From positions 806,001 to 870,000 of the forward strand of contig NZ_JASZYT010000001.1 of assembly GCF_030316765.1 (NCBI RefSeq): DNA of 64,000 bases. The letters are read 5' to 3'. The notes under the pieces were generated by a model. It made no database searches. It was not told the origin of the DNA and worked only from the letters and a program-made list of their open reading frames with translations. Positions 1 through 8,973 of this stretch are shown piece by piece. Position 1 is the first letter of the stretch; each line of letters opens with the position of its first letter. The stretch is from Variovorax saccharolyticus. Lineage in GTDB: Bacteria > Pseudomonadota > Gammaproteobacteria > Burkholderiales > Burkholderiaceae_C. Made by a program: the position numbers and the translations under genes.

Positions 1-1415
1 TGATGCAGACCGCGCAGATCCTCGGCGGCTACTCGCTCGGCGGCGCCGACCTCTTGCGCCGCGCGATGGGCAAGAAGAAGGCCGAGGAGATGGCCGAGCA
101 CCGCGAGATCTTCCGCAAGGGCGCGGCCAAGAACGACATCGACCAGAAGAAGGCCGACGAGATCTTCGACCTGATGGAGAAGTTCGCGGGCTACGGCTTC
201 AACAAGTCGCACGCGGCCGCCTACTCGCTGCTGGCGTATCACACGGGTTGGCTCAAGGTCCACTACACGGCCGAGTTCTTCTGCGCCAACATGACGGTGG
301 AAATGGATGACACCGACAAGCTCAAGGTGTTGTTCGAGGACGCGCAGAAGAACTTCGGCATGAGCTTCGAGCCGCCGGACGTGAACCGCGGCAACTACCG
401 CTTCGAGCCGGTCGATGACCGCTCGATCCGCTACGGGCTCGGCGCCGTCAAGGGCACCGGCCAGCTCGCGGTCGAGGCGATCGTCAAGGCGCGCGAGGAG
501 GGCGGCCCGTTCACGAGCCTGTTCGACTTCTGCGTGCGCGTGGATCGCCAGCGCATCAACAAGCGCACGGTCGAGGCGCTGATCAAGGCCGGCGCCTTCG
601 ATTCGCTGCAGCAGAACCGCGCCTCGCTGGTCGCTTCGGTCGACCGCGCCTTCGAGTTCGCCAACGCGACCCAGGCCAACGTGGCGCAGGCCGACATCTT
701 CGGCGACTGCGAACACGGCTCGGCCACCCAGGAGCCCGAGCTCGTCGACGCCACGCCCTGGGGCGTCAAGGAACGGCTCACCTACGAGAAGACGGCGGTC
801 GGCTTCTATCTCTCGGGCCACCTGTTCGACGAGGTGTCGCACGAGGTGCGGCGCTTCTGCAAGCGCCAGATCGACGACCTGCTCGACAGCCGCGATCCGC
901 AAGTGATCGCGGGCATCGTGAGCGACTTCCGCGTCATCAACGGCCAGCGCGGCCGGCTCGCGATCTTCAAGCTCGACGACAAGTCGGGCGCGATCGACGC
1001 CACCGCCGACGAGGCGCTGTTCAACGCCAACCGCAACGTGCTCAAGGACGACGAACTGGTGATCGTGAGCGGCCGCCTGCAGCCCGGACGCGGCGGCTTC
1101 GAGGCCCGCTTCCAGGTGCAGCAGGTGTGGGACCTTGCCAGCGCGCGTTGCCGCTTCGGCAAGTTCCTGCGCGTCGCGGTCAACGGCAAGGCGCCGGACA
1201 TCGCGCGGCTCGTGAAGGACTTCCCGCCGCGCACCGAGCAGAGCGAGCATGGCGACCTGCAGCAGGGGCTGGGCGTGCGCCTGTCGATGGCCCGCGGCGG
1301 TGCCCAGGTCGAGCTGCAGCTGGGCGAGCGCGCGAAGTTCTTCCCCACCGACGCGGCGCTGGCCAGCTGGATGGCGCAGGCCGACGCGGGCAGGGCGGCC
1401 GTGGTCTACGAGTAG
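1..1415 (+). CDS. dnaE: DNA polymerase III alpha subunit, C-terminal part (partial at 5' end)
   Basis: This is the replicative DNA polymerase III catalytic subunit, cut by the window edge; the frame is already open at the first full codon (base 3). About 470 of the roughly 1,160 residues usual for DnaE are visible. They include the end of the fingers region (YGFNKSHAAAYSLLAYHTGW), the helix-hairpin-helix segment (visible residues about 145-205, with YGLGAVKGTG and the RQRINKRTVEALIKAGAFD stretch) and the OB-fold domain (about 300-385, starting VIAGIVSDFRVINGQRGR). The polymerase active-site aspartates lie upstream, outside the window. A PAP2 gene starts 2 nt after the stop, so the two may be cotranscribed. 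Identification is firm. Confidence 0.97.
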   Translation, partial: MQTAQILGGYSLGGADLLRRAMGKKKAEEMAEHREIFRKGAAKNDIDQKKADEIFDLMEKFAGYGFNKSHAAAYSLLAYHTGWLKVHYTAEFFCANMTVEMDDTDKLKVLFEDAQKNFGMSFEPPDVNRGNYRFEPVDDRSIRYGLGAVKGTGQLAVEAIVKAREEGGPFTSLFDFCVRVDRQRINKRTVEALIKAGAFDSLQQNRASLVASVDRAFEFANATQANVAQADIFGDCEHGSATQEPELVDATPWGVKERLTYEKTAVGFYLSGHLFDEVSHEVRRFCKRQIDDLLDSRDPQVIAGIVSDFRVINGQRGRLAIFKLDDKSGAIDATADEALFNANRNVLKDDELVIVSGRLQPGRGGFEARFQVQQVWDLASARCRFGKFLRVAVNGKAPDIARLVKDFPPRTEQSEHGDLQQGLGVRLSMARGGAQVELQLGERAKFFPTDAALASWMAQADAGRAAVVYE

Positions 1416-1417
1416 CG

Positions 1418-1978
1418 ATGGCCATGTGGTCTCTCGACCGCCAACTGTTCCTGCTGCTGAACGCCGACGCGGACGCGCATGAGTGGGTCGTCGAGTCGGG
1501 ACACCTGCTGGCGGTCCACGCCCACTGGTTCTTGCTGGCGCTCCTGCTCGGCCTCGCGCTGCACCGCTGGCGGCCGGTCGTGCGGCCGGTCCTGGTCGGT
1601 TTGCTGGCGATCGCCATCGGCAGCCTGGCCTGCGAACTCATCGCGATGGTGTGGGACCGGCCACGTCCGTTCGAGAACGGCCTCGGCATTCCGCACATGA
1701 TGCATGTCGGCAGCCCGTCCTTTCCCAGCAGCCATGCGACCGCCTACGTGGCGCTGGCCTGCTCGTTCCTGCTGGTTGCCAGATACCGCGCGGTCGGCGC
1801 CGTGCTGCTCGCGCTGGCGGGCCTCGTGAGCATCGCGCGCGTGGTGGTCGGGGTGCACTATCCGCTGGACATCGCGGTCGGCGTGGCGATCGGGTGCTTG
1901 GCAGCGATCGCTGCGCACTTCCTGATCGCACAACTGCCCGGCATTGCCAATTCCAGGTCGGATCACGAACTCCTGTAG
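1418..1978 (+). CDS. PAP2-family membrane phosphatase
   Basis: A 186-residue integral membrane phosphatase of the PAP2 / undecaprenyl-pyrophosphate phosphatase-like superfamily, which removes phosphate from lipid pyrophosphates or phosphatidic acid. Several hydrophobic helices are visible. Motif 2 is PSFPSSHAT and motif 3 is SIARVVVGVHYPLD, which supply the catalytic histidines and aspartate. Motif 1 is only partly kept: DRPRP is present, but the lysine of the usual KX6RP is replaced by a small or hydrophobic residue. The ATG lies just behind the dnaE stop and gives a normal-length protein; a longer start would run into dnaE in another frame. The substrate cannot be told from sequence; recycling of the undecaprenyl carrier is one possibility. 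Confidence 0.85.
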   Translation: MAMWSLDRQLFLLLNADADAHEWVVESGHLLAVHAHWFLLALLLGLALHRWRPVVRPVLVGLLAIAIGSLACELIAMVWDRPRPFENGLGIPHMMHVGSPSFPSSHATAYVALACSFLLVARYRAVGAVLLALAGLVSIARVVVGVHYPLDIAVGVAIGCLAAIAAHFLIAQLPGIANSRSDHELL

Positions 1979-1983
1979 GAGCT

Positions 1984-2196
1984 CTACGCCTCAACCTCCA
2001 CGTACTCGACCTGGCTGGCGGGTTCGGGGACCGGCAGGCCATCTTCGCGCAGCCCGTCGATGTGGAATGCGATCGCTTCCTTGATTTCCGCTTCGACCTC
2101 GGCGACCGTTTCCCCGGTGGCCACGCAGCCCGGAAGATCCGGAACGTAGGCAGAGTAGTTGCTCTGGGCTTTCTCGATAACGACGGCGTAGCGCAT
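1984..2196 (-). CDS. hicB: HicB-family antitoxin (orphan)
   Basis: A 70-residue protein with the HicB partial RNase H-like fold. It starts MRYAVVIEKAQSNYSAYVPD, with the family hallmark PDLPGCVATGETVAEVEAEI and a helix EAIAFHIDGLREDG. HicB proteins neutralise the HicA mRNA interferase by direct binding. This short version has no C-terminal helix-turn-helix or ribbon-helix-helix, so self-regulation through DNA binding is not evident. The gene directly upstream on the same strand is only a C-terminal stump of HicA, so the antitoxin has no intact local partner. It may be a relic or may have been retained against a HicA elsewhere. Confidence 0.85.
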   Translation of the reverse strand: MRYAVVIEKAQSNYSAYVPDLPGCVATGETVAEVEAEIKEAIAFHIDGLREDGLPVPEPASQVEYVEVEA

Positions 2197-2203
2197 AGGG
2201 ACC

Positions 2204-2323
2204 TCACGATTTCAGATCGGCTTGCTTCCGGATGCTGTTCAGGGTCCCAGGTGCGAGATCGGCGCTGGGTTTGCCCGCGACAGTCACACGGCCGGGCTTG
2301 CTCGCGTGCTTGAACTCCTGGTA
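2204..2323 (-). pseudogene. hicA: HicA toxin remnant (C-terminal half only)
   Basis: The minus-strand frame ending 7 nt before hicB encodes FKHASKPGRVTV followed by LAPGTLNSIRKQADL. This matches the C-terminal half of HicA mRNA interferases (F-KH-KPG-VTV ... GTLNSI-KQAGL). The N-terminal half, including the GSHH segment with the catalytic histidine, is missing. The residues before FKH are KAYQE, and no start codon with a ribosome binding site precedes the fragment. The fragment abuts the tolA stop (2341), so a deletion joining the end of the tol operon to the middle of hicA is the simplest reading. It is too short to appear as an ordinary gene. Confidence 0.75.
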
Positions 2324-2340
2324 CGCCTTTGCAGGCGGGC

Positions 2341-3308
2341 TCAGCGCTTCGGCCGCAGCGTCACGATCAGCCGTGGCGGCACCGTGCCGTCGATGTCGCG
2401 CGGCAGCTTTTCGGTCTTCTGCAAGGCGCGCAGGGCGGCGTCGTCCCAGTTCGCGAGCCCGCTCGACTTGACCAGCTGCGGGGTGCCGACGATGGTGCCG
2501 TCGGGTGCCAGCCGGACATCGAACTCGGCGCCCGGATTGCCGCTCACCAGGTCGGCATCGGGAAACACGACATTGGGCCGCACCGCCGCGGCGACCTTGC
2601 CGCCATAGCTGCCCGAAGGGCCCGACGACCTGGCCGCCGTGCCTTCGCCGCCCGAGCCGGCCATTGCCTGCATGCGCTTCAGAGTGGCCGCGCGGTCGGC
2701 CGCGGCCTGCGCCGCCTGCTTGGCCTCGGCTTCCTTCTTCTTCGCGGCTTCGGCCTGCTTGGCGGCCTCGGCCTCCTGCTTGCGCTTCTGGTCGGCGAGC
2801 TTCTTCTGCTCTTCCTTCTTGCGCTCGGCCTCGTCCTCGGCGCGCTCGCGGGCCTCGGCCTCGCGCTTTTCCTGGGCCGCCTTCTTGGCCGCCTCGAGCT
2901 TCTTCTGCTGCTGGGCCTGCTGCTCGAGTTCGCGCTCGCGCTCTTTCTGCTCCTTGAGCTTCTTTTCGCGCTCGAGGGCGATGTCGGGCTGTTTCGGCAC
3001 CGGCGTCGGGTCCGGCGGCCTGACCGCCTGGGGCGGTGGCGGGGGCGGCGGAGGGGGTGGTGGGGCCGGCGTCGGGGTCGGCGGCGGCGGCACGGGGACC
3101 GGCGCCACGGCGCGCGGCGCGGCCTGCTGCACGGTGGTCGACCACAGCTCGGCCTCGACCGCATCGTTCTCGGCCTCGCGCCGCCAGCTCACGCCCCAGG
3201 TCAGGGCCGCGATCAGCAAGGCGTGGGCGATCAGCGCCAGCACCACGGCGCGCGGCGTGCCGCGCTGCGGCGGCGGAGCGAATTCGGGACGGTCGGCGGC
3301 CAGCGACA

Positions 3309-3309
<1 letters not shown>
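2341..3309 (-). CDS. tolA: Tol-Pal system protein TolA
   Basis: TolA bridges the inner membrane TolQR motor and the outer membrane during division and envelope maintenance. The 322-residue protein has one N-terminal transmembrane helix (AVVLALIAHALLIAALTWGV), a proline-rich stretch that includes eleven consecutive prolines, and a long Lys/Glu/Ala-rich helical rod (about residues 100-210). It ends in a TolA/TonB-type C-terminal domain (from about NVVFPDADLVSGNPGAEF to IVTLRPKR). The ATG overlaps the tolR stop as TGATG, which decides the start; a GTG one codon earlier is the alternative. It is normally followed by tolB and pal, which are not here. Confidence 0.93.
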
Positions 3310-3746
<437 letters not shown>

Positions 3747-3762
3747 GGTGCGGTGCTCCGGT

Positions 3763-4476
3763 TCAGCGGCCGGCCGGGGTCACCGTCGCCGGGCTCACGT
3801 GGGCCGTCAGGTTGCGCTGCAGGATGTTCGAGAACTCTTCGATGAAGGTCTCGAGGGCGATCGCGATCTTGTCGATCTCGCGGGCGAAGCGGTTGTAGGC
3901 GACGACCGCCGGGATCGCCGCGAACAGGCCGATCGCGGTGGCGACCAGCGCCTCGGCGATGCCGGGCGCCACGGTGGAGAGCGTCACCTGCGCCAGTGCC
4001 GCGAGGCCGGTGAAGGCATGCATGATCCCCCAGACCGTGCCGAACAGGCCCACATAGGGCGAGACCGAGCCGACCGTGGCGAGGAAGGACAGGTTCTGCT
4101 CGACCGCATCGAGCTCGCGCTGGTAGCTGGCGCGCATGGCGCGGCGCGAGCCGTCGAGCAGGGTGCCGGTGTCGGACACGTGGCGCTCGCGCAGCTTCTG
4201 GTATTCGCGCATGCCGGAGGCGAAGATGCGCTCCATCGGGCCGGCGAACTTGGCGTTCTGGGCCGCCGAGGAAAACAGCTCGTTGAGGCTGGTGCCGGAC
4301 CAGAAGTCGCGCTCGAACTCCTCGTTGAGCGAGCGGGTGCGCTTGAGCGCGAAGTACTTGCGGAAGATGGCCGCCCAGCTGGCGACGGACACCACGATCA
4401 GCAGCAGCACCACGAGCTGCACCGGCAGGCTGGCGTGGAGCAGGAGGGAGAGTATCGACAGGTCTTGTTGATTCAT
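3763..4476 (-). CDS. tolQ: Tol-Pal system protein TolQ (ExbB/TolQ family)
   Basis: TolQ is the three-helix proton channel subunit of the Tol motor. The 237-residue protein starts MNQQDLSILSLLLHASLPVQ with the first membrane helix. A cytoplasmic loop follows, and then the paired helices NLSFLATVGSVSPYVGLFGT and GIAEALVATAIGLFAAIPAV that are the family signature. The start overlaps the ybgC stop as ATGA, and the length is normal for the family. It is cotranscribed with ybgC, tolR and tolA. Confidence 0.95.
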   Translation of the reverse strand: MNQQDLSILSLLLHASLPVQLVVLLLIVVSVASWAAIFRKYFALKRTRSLNEEFERDFWSGTSLNELFSSAAQNAKFAGPMERIFASGMREYQKLRERHVSDTGTLLDGSRRAMRASYQRELDAVEQNLSFLATVGSVSPYVGLFGTVWGIMHAFTGLAALAQVTLSTVAPGIAEALVATAIGLFAAIPAVVAYNRFAREIDKIAIALETFIEEFSNILQRNLTAHVSPATVTPAGR

Positions 4477-4925
4477 GGCTTGAGAGGTTGAGACATGGAG
4501 CCCGCGAAGCGCTCGAGGGTTCCCGAAACCTGGCGCGGGATGCGTGCGGGCCGCAGGCTGGCCGCATCGACCCAGCCGATGCGGATCGTGCCTTCGCACA
4601 GCAGGGCAGGGCCCGATGCTGCGTCTTGCTCCGAATTTGATAGCACGCGCTGGGCGATTATCAGTGACGCCGAGCCGATTTGACGCAGCTCGGCTGTAAC
4701 CAGCAGTTCGTCGTCGAGCCGGGCCGGACGGTGGTACTTGAGCTGCGTCTCGCTGACCACGAAGATGCCGCCCGTGTCCTCGCGCAGCTGGCGCTGGGCG
4801 ATGCCCAGGGAGCGCAGCCACTCGGTGCGGGCGCGCTCCATGAACTTCAGGTAGTTGGCATAGAACACGATGCCACCGGCATCGGTGTCCTCCCAGTAGA
4901 CGCGGATGGGCAGCGCGAAGCTCAT
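4473..4925 (-). CDS. ybgC: Tol-Pal-associated acyl-CoA thioesterase YbgC
   Basis: A 150-residue hotdog-fold thioesterase of the YbgC/YbaW family, always the first gene of the tol operon in proteobacteria. The catalytic motif is visible near the N-terminus as RVYWEDTDAGGIVFYANYLKFMERAR, which contains the conserved aspartate (EDTDAGGIVFYANYL). It cleaves acyl-CoA or acyl-ACP thioesters; its exact role in envelope maintenance is not settled. The start is 4 nt past the aminotransferase stop and gives the canonical MSFALPIRVYWEDTD beginning. A longer frame upstream is antisense-like and was not used. Confidence 0.93.
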   Translation of the reverse strand: MSFALPIRVYWEDTDAGGIVFYANYLKFMERARTEWLRSLGIAQRQLREDTGGIFVVSETQLKYHRPARLDDELLVTAELRQIGSASLIIAQRVLSNSEQDAASGPALLCEGTIRIGWVDAASLRPARIPRQVSGTLERFAGSMSQPLKP

Positions 4926-4929
4926 TCGG

Positions 4930-6129
4930 TCAGGCGGCAACGGCGGCGCCGGCCCAGGCGCGCAGGCGGGCCACCGACTCCTCGAGGTGCGCCATCGAAC
5001 TGGCGGTCGAGAAGCGGATGAAGCGTCCGGTCTGGTCGCTGCCGAAGTCGCGTCCGGGCGTGACCGCGACATGGGCCTGCTTCATGGCCTCGAAGGCGAA
5101 ATCCCAGCTGCCGTCGATGCCGAGCTTCTCGGCCAACGTGGAGCAGTCGGCCCAGGCGTAGAAGGCACCGTCGGGCATCACCGGCACCTGGAGCCCCAGC
5201 GCGTTCAGCTGCGGGATGAACCAGTCGCGGCGCGCCTTGAACTGCGCCCGCCGACGCTCGTACTCGGCGATGCTGTCGGCCTCGAAGCAGGCCAGCGCCG
5301 CGTATTGGGACACGGTGCTGGCGCAGATGAACAGGTTCTGCGCCAGACGTTCGATCGCCGGCACCAGCGCATCGGGCACCACCAGCCAGCCGAGCCGCCA
5401 GCCGGTCATGTTGAAGTACTTGCTGAAGCTGTTGATGCTGATGACCTGGTCGTCGATCGCCAGCGCGGTCTGGCCGAACTGGTCGTCGTAGGAAAGCCCC
5501 AGGTAGATCTCGTCGATCAGCGTGATGCCGCCGCGGGCGCTCACGACCTCGTGGATGCGGCGCAGTTCGTCGGGCGCGATCGAGGTGCCGGTCGGGTTCG
5601 ACGGCGAGGCCAGCAGCACGCCGCGGGTGCGCTCGGTCCAGGCCGCTTCGACCTTGGCGGCGCTGAGCTGGAAGCGCTCGGCCGCGGTGGTCGGCACCAG
5701 CACCGCGCGGCCGTCGGCCGCGGTCACGAAGTGGCGGTTGCAGGGGTAGCTCGGGTCGGGCAGCAGCATCTCGTCGCCGGCCTCGATCAGGGCCAGGCAG
5801 GCCAGCTGGAGCGCGGCCGAGGCGCCGGCCGTGATGACGATGCGGCGGGCCGGCACGTCGACCTTGAAGCGCTCGGCGTACCAGCCGCTGATGCGTTCGC
5901 GCAGGTGGTCGAGGCCGGTGGCCTGGGTGTACTGCGTGGCGCCGGCACGCACCGCGCGCGCGGCCGCTTCCTGCACCAGCGGCGGCGCCGTGAAGTCGGG
6001 CTCGCCGATGTTCAGGAAGATCATCGGCCGGTCGGTGTGGGCGACTTCCCGCGCCAGCTTCGACGCCGCCTTCGCCACTTCCATGACATAGAAGGGCTCG
6101 ATCCGTTCGGCTCGCTGCGAAATCCTCAT
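4930..6129 (-). CDS. Pyridoxal-phosphate-dependent aminotransferase (class I/II)
   Basis: A 399-residue fold-type I aminotransferase. Visible family elements are the substrate-binding [13 protein letters not shown], the PLP phosphate-binding turn [11 protein letters not shown], the ring-stacking [11 protein letters not shown] and the DEIYLGLSY aspartate. The Schiff-base lysine lies in [20 protein letters not shown], and the substrate-carboxylate arginine is near RFIRFSTA. Overall it resembles aspartate/alanine aminotransferase-like proteins; the amino donor cannot be assigned. The start overlaps the nusB stop by ATGA, and ybgC begins 4 nt after its end, so it sits inside the rib-nusB-tol transcript. 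Confidence 0.9.
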   Translation of the reverse strand: MRISQRAERIEPFYVMEVAKAASKLAREVAHTDRPMIFLNIGEPDFTAPPLVQEAAARAVRAGATQYTQATGLDHLRERISGWYAERFKVDVPARRIVITAGASAALQLACLALIEAGDEMLLPDPSYPCNRHFVTAADGRAVLVPTTAAERFQLSAAKVEAAWTERTRGVLLASPSNPTGTSIAPDELRRIHEVVSARGGITLIDEIYLGLSYDDQFGQTALAIDDQVISINSFSKYFNMTGWRLGWLVVPDALVPAIERLAQNLFICASTVSQYAALACFEADSIAEYERRRAQFKARRDWFIPQLNALGLQVPVMPDGAFYAWADCSTLAEKLGIDGSWDFAFEAMKQAHVAVTPGRDFGSDQTGRFIRFSTASSMAHLEESVARLRAWAGAAVAA

Positions 6130-6659
6130 GGCTTCGCCTTGCCCGACAAGCGGTCCGCCTCCACCTCGTCGGGACGCAGTTGGGGCGCCAGGCCATTGAG
6201 CACCGCATTCACGTACTTGTGGCCGTCGGTGCCGCCGAATTCTTTCGCCAGCTCGATGCACTCGTTGAGCACCACGCGCCAGGGCACGTCCAGGCAATGC
6301 TTGAACTCGTAGACGCCGATCCACATCACGCCGTGCTCGATCGGCGAGATCTCCTCGAGCTTGCGGTCGAGCAGCGGCACGATCAGGGCGTCGAGCTCGT
6401 CGGCGCTTTCGATGGATCCGTGCAGCAGCGCGTCGTAGTGCGCCGCGTCGGCCTTGTGGAAGCCGGCCAGGTCACGCGTGAACTGGTCGATCGAGGCGGC
6501 GTCGTTGCGCCCCACCAGGTGCTGGTAGAGGGCCTGCAAGGCGAACTCGCGGGCCCGGCTGCGGTTCGACTTGGCGGCGGCCTTGCGCGCCCCGGTGCTG
6601 GTGAGCCCGGTGCGGGTCTGGCGCGGCTTGCCGCTGGGTGCTTGGGTGTCGTCGGTCAT
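6126..6659 (-). CDS. nusB: Transcription antitermination factor NusB
   Basis: NusB binds boxA RNA with NusE (ribosomal protein S10) during rRNA transcription. The 177-residue protein has an extended, basic N-terminal tail (first ~30 residues) and then the all-helical core beginning [20 protein letters not shown]. The conserved C-terminal elements [20 protein letters not shown] and [15 protein letters not shown] follow. It overlaps ribH upstream and the aminotransferase downstream by 4 nt each. The ribH-nusB pairing is the common proteobacterial arrangement. Confidence 0.96.
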   Translation of the reverse strand: MTDDTQAPSGKPRQTRTGLTSTGARKAAAKSNRSRAREFALQALYQHLVGRNDAASIDQFTRDLAGFHKADAAHYDALLHGSIESADELDALIVPLLDRKLEEISPIEHGVMWIGVYEFKHCLDVPWRVVLNECIELAKEFGGTDGHKYVNAVLNGLAPQLRPDEVEADRLSGKAKP

Positions 6660-7120
6660 GAAAGGGTGGCGAGCAGCTGCGCCATCTCGACGGCCACGCG
6701 CGCGGCGTCGCGGCCCTTGTCGGTCTGTCGTGCCACGGCCTGCTCGAGGTTCTCGGTGGTCAGGATCGCGTTGGCGATCGGGATGCGGTAGTCGAGCGCC
6801 AGCCGGCTCACGCTGGCGCCGGACTCGTTGGCCACCAGTTCGAAGTGGTAGGTCTCGCCGCGGATGATGCAGCCCAGCGCGATCAGGGCGTCGTAGCTTT
6901 CGCGCTCGGCCAGCGCCTGCAGCGCGACCGGGACTTCGAGCGCGCCGGGCACGCTCAGGTGTTCGATGTCGGCATCGGCGACGCCGAGTGCCGCGAGTTC
7001 GTCCCGGCAGGCCTTGGCCAGCGCGTCCGTGATCTCTTCGTTGAAACGCGCCTGCACGATCCCGATGCGCAGGCCCTTGCCGTCGAGCGCGACGTCGGCG
7101 CCCTTGTTCGCGTGTTGCAT
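6656..7120 (-). CDS. ribH: 6,7-dimethyl-8-ribityllumazine synthase
   Basis: RibH condenses 5-amino-6-ribitylaminouracil with 3,4-dihydroxy-2-butanone 4-phosphate to give lumazine, the penultimate riboflavin step. The 154-residue protein shows [15 protein letters not shown], the substrate-binding [13 protein letters not shown], the [19 protein letters not shown] segment and the [16 protein letters not shown] region typical of lumazine synthases. The histidine of GETYHFE corresponds to the catalytic one. Its start overlaps the ribBX stop by one base (TGATG) and its end overlaps nusB. Confidence 0.96.
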   Translation of the reverse strand: MQHANKGADVALDGKGLRIGIVQARFNEEITDALAKACRDELAALGVADADIEHLSVPGALEVPVALQALAERESYDALIALGCIIRGETYHFELVANESGASVSRLALDYRIPIANAILTTENLEQAVARQTDKGRDAARVAVEMAQLLATLS

Positions 7121-8280
7121 CAGAGTTGTTCTTTCGTGATGTAGCCGGCGATCTCGAGCCCGTAGCCTGCGGCCATGCTCGGCATGCGGCGCGGCGTGCC
7201 GAGCAGATTCATCTTGTGGACGCCGCACTCGCGCAGGATCTGGGCGCCGATGCCGTAGCTGCGCAGGTCCATGCGGCCGCGTTCGGGCGCCTGCGCCGGC
7301 CGCGCCGTGCCGTCGAACTGCGACAGCAGCTCGGCGCCGGTCTCGCCGCAGTTCAGCAGCACCGCCACGCCCTTGCCCTGGGCCGCGAGATGCGCCAGGC
7401 TGGCGTCGAGGCTCCACGAGTGCAGCGCGCGGTTGAGTTCGAGCGCGTCGAGCACCGACAGCGGTTCGTGCACGCGCACGTCGACCGTGTCGTCGACGCT
7501 CCACTTGCCGCGCACCAGTGCCAGGTGGACGCCGTTGCTGGGCTTGTCCTTGAAGGCGTGGGCCGTGAACGGGCCCCAGGCGGTCTGGATCTCCCGGCAG
7601 CCGACCTTCTCGACCAGGGTCTCGGTGCGGCTGCGGTGTTCGATCAGGGCGGCGATGGTGCCGATCTTGATGTCGTGCTCGGCCGCGAACAGCTGCAGGT
7701 CGGGCAGGCGCGCCATCGTGCCGTCCTCGTTCATCACCTCGCAGATCACCGATGCCGGCGAGCAGCCGGCCATGGCCGCCAGGTCGCAGCCGGCCTCGGT
7801 ATGGCCGGCCCGCATCAGCACGCCGCCGTCGACCGCCTGCAGCGGGAAGATGTGGCCCGGCTGGACCAGGTCGGCCGCGACCGCGTCGGGCGCCACCGCG
7901 GCCTGGACCGTGCGCGAACGATCGGCGGCCGAGATGCCGGTGGTCACGCCCTCGGCGGCTTCGATCGAGACCGTGAAGGCGGTCGAGTGCTTGGCGCCGT
8001 TGCGCGCCACCATCGGCGGCAGTTGCAGCCGCTCGCACATTTCGCGCGAGAGCGTGAGGCAGATCAAGCCGCGCGCATGGCGGGCCATGAAGTTGATCGC
8101 CTCGGGCGTGACATGGTCGGCGGCCAGCACGATGTCGCCTTCGTTCTCGCGGTCTTCCTCGTCGACCAGGATCACCATGCGGCCGGCGCGCAGCTCGGCC
8201 ACGATGTCTTCGACCGGGGATATCGGTGCGGGCGCACGGCCGCTGCGCGGGGCGCCGATCGGCGTGACGGATGCATTCAT
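7120..8280 (-). CDS. ribBX: RibBX: 3,4-dihydroxy-2-butanone-4-phosphate synthase with degenerate GTP cyclohydrolase II-like domain
   Basis: The N-terminal ~210 residues are a complete DHBP synthase. They include [19 protein letters not shown] with the acidic metal loop, and the [12 protein letters not shown] motif. The C-terminal ~170 residues resemble GTP cyclohydrolase II (RibA). However, the zinc-binding cysteine cluster of active RibA (C-X-GD...RCDCG) is not there; the corresponding stretch reads [20 protein letters not shown]. This is the RibBX architecture described in proteobacteria, where the second domain has no cyclohydrolase activity. A genuine ribA should therefore lie elsewhere. 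The gene overlaps ribE upstream (4 nt) and ribH downstream (1 nt). Confidence 0.92.
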   Translation of the reverse strand: MNASVTPIGAPRSGRAPAPISPVEDIVAELRAGRMVILVDEEDRENEGDIVLAADHVTPEAINFMARHARGLICLTLSREMCERLQLPPMVARNGAKHSTAFTVSIEAAEGVTTGISAADRSRTVQAAVAPDAVAADLVQPGHIFPLQAVDGGVLMRAGHTEAGCDLAAMAGCSPASVICEVMNEDGTMARLPDLQLFAAEHDIKIGTIAALIEHRSRTETLVEKVGCREIQTAWGPFTAHAFKDKPSNGVHLALVRGKWSVDDTVDVRVHEPLSVLDALELNRALHSWSLDASLAHLAAQGKGVAVLLNCGETGAELLSQFDGTARPAQAPERGRMDLRSYGIGAQILRECGVHKMNLLGTPRRMPSMAAGYGLEIAGYITKEQL

Positions 8281-8930
8281 GGGAGCTTGTCTTGGGTTGG
8301 AGTTTGGATGGCGCCGGCCTGGAGCATGCGCTCCACGTAGCGGGCGACGGTGTCGATCTCGAGGTTGACCCGGCTGCCTGCCGAGAGGCCGCCCAGCGCG
8401 GTGTTCTCGACCGTGTGCGGGATCAGGTTGATGCTGACCTCGCTGCCGTCGGCGACGTCGCTGACGCTGTTGACCGTGAGGCTGACGCCGTTGATCGTGA
8501 TCGAGCCCTTGTAGGCCAGGAAGCGCGCCAGCGCGTGCGGTGCGAGCACGCGCAGCTCCCAGCTTTCGCCGACCGGCTCGAAGCGGCGCACCGTGCCGAT
8601 GCCGTCGACGTGGCCGGACACGATGTGGCCGCCGAGCCGGTCGCTGGCACGCAGCGCCTTCTCGAGGTTGACCCGTGTCTGCGCCTCCGACAGGCCGGCG
8701 GTCTTGTCTAGCGATTCGGCCGAGATGTCGATGGTGAACAGCTTTTGCGCCGGGTCGAGCGTGGTGACGGTCATGCAGGCGCCGTTGAGCGCGATGCTGT
8801 CGCCGAGCCCGACGTCGTCGAGATAGCCGTCGGGCACCGCAATGCTGAGACGCTTGCCGTGGGAGGAAGAACTGCCGAGGTCGTGGACGGCGGCGATGCG
8901 CCCCACGCCGGTGATGATTCCGGTGAACAT
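8277..8930 (-). CDS. ribE: Riboflavin synthase (alpha chain)
   Basis: Catalyses dismutation of two lumazine molecules to riboflavin. The 217-residue protein has the diagnostic [12 protein letters not shown] start and two tandem lumazine-binding barrels. These show the repeated motifs [13 protein letters not shown] and [15 protein letters not shown], with [14 protein letters not shown] between them and [12 protein letters not shown] in the second barrel. The length is normal for trimeric riboflavin synthases. It follows ribD by 43 nt and overlaps ribBX by 4 nt. Confidence 0.96.
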   Translation of the reverse strand: MFTGIITGVGRIAAVHDLGSSSSHGKRLSIAVPDGYLDDVGLGDSIALNGACMTVTTLDPAQKLFTIDISAESLDKTAGLSEAQTRVNLEKALRASDRLGGHIVSGHVDGIGTVRRFEPVGESWELRVLAPHALARFLAYKGSITINGVSLTVNSVSDVADGSEVSINLIPHTVENTALGGLSAGSRVNLEIDTVARYVERMLQAGAIQTPTQDKLP

Positions 8931-8973
8931 CGCCGCATTTTCGCAGAGATGCGGCAGGCTCCCGGCCGGAGGC

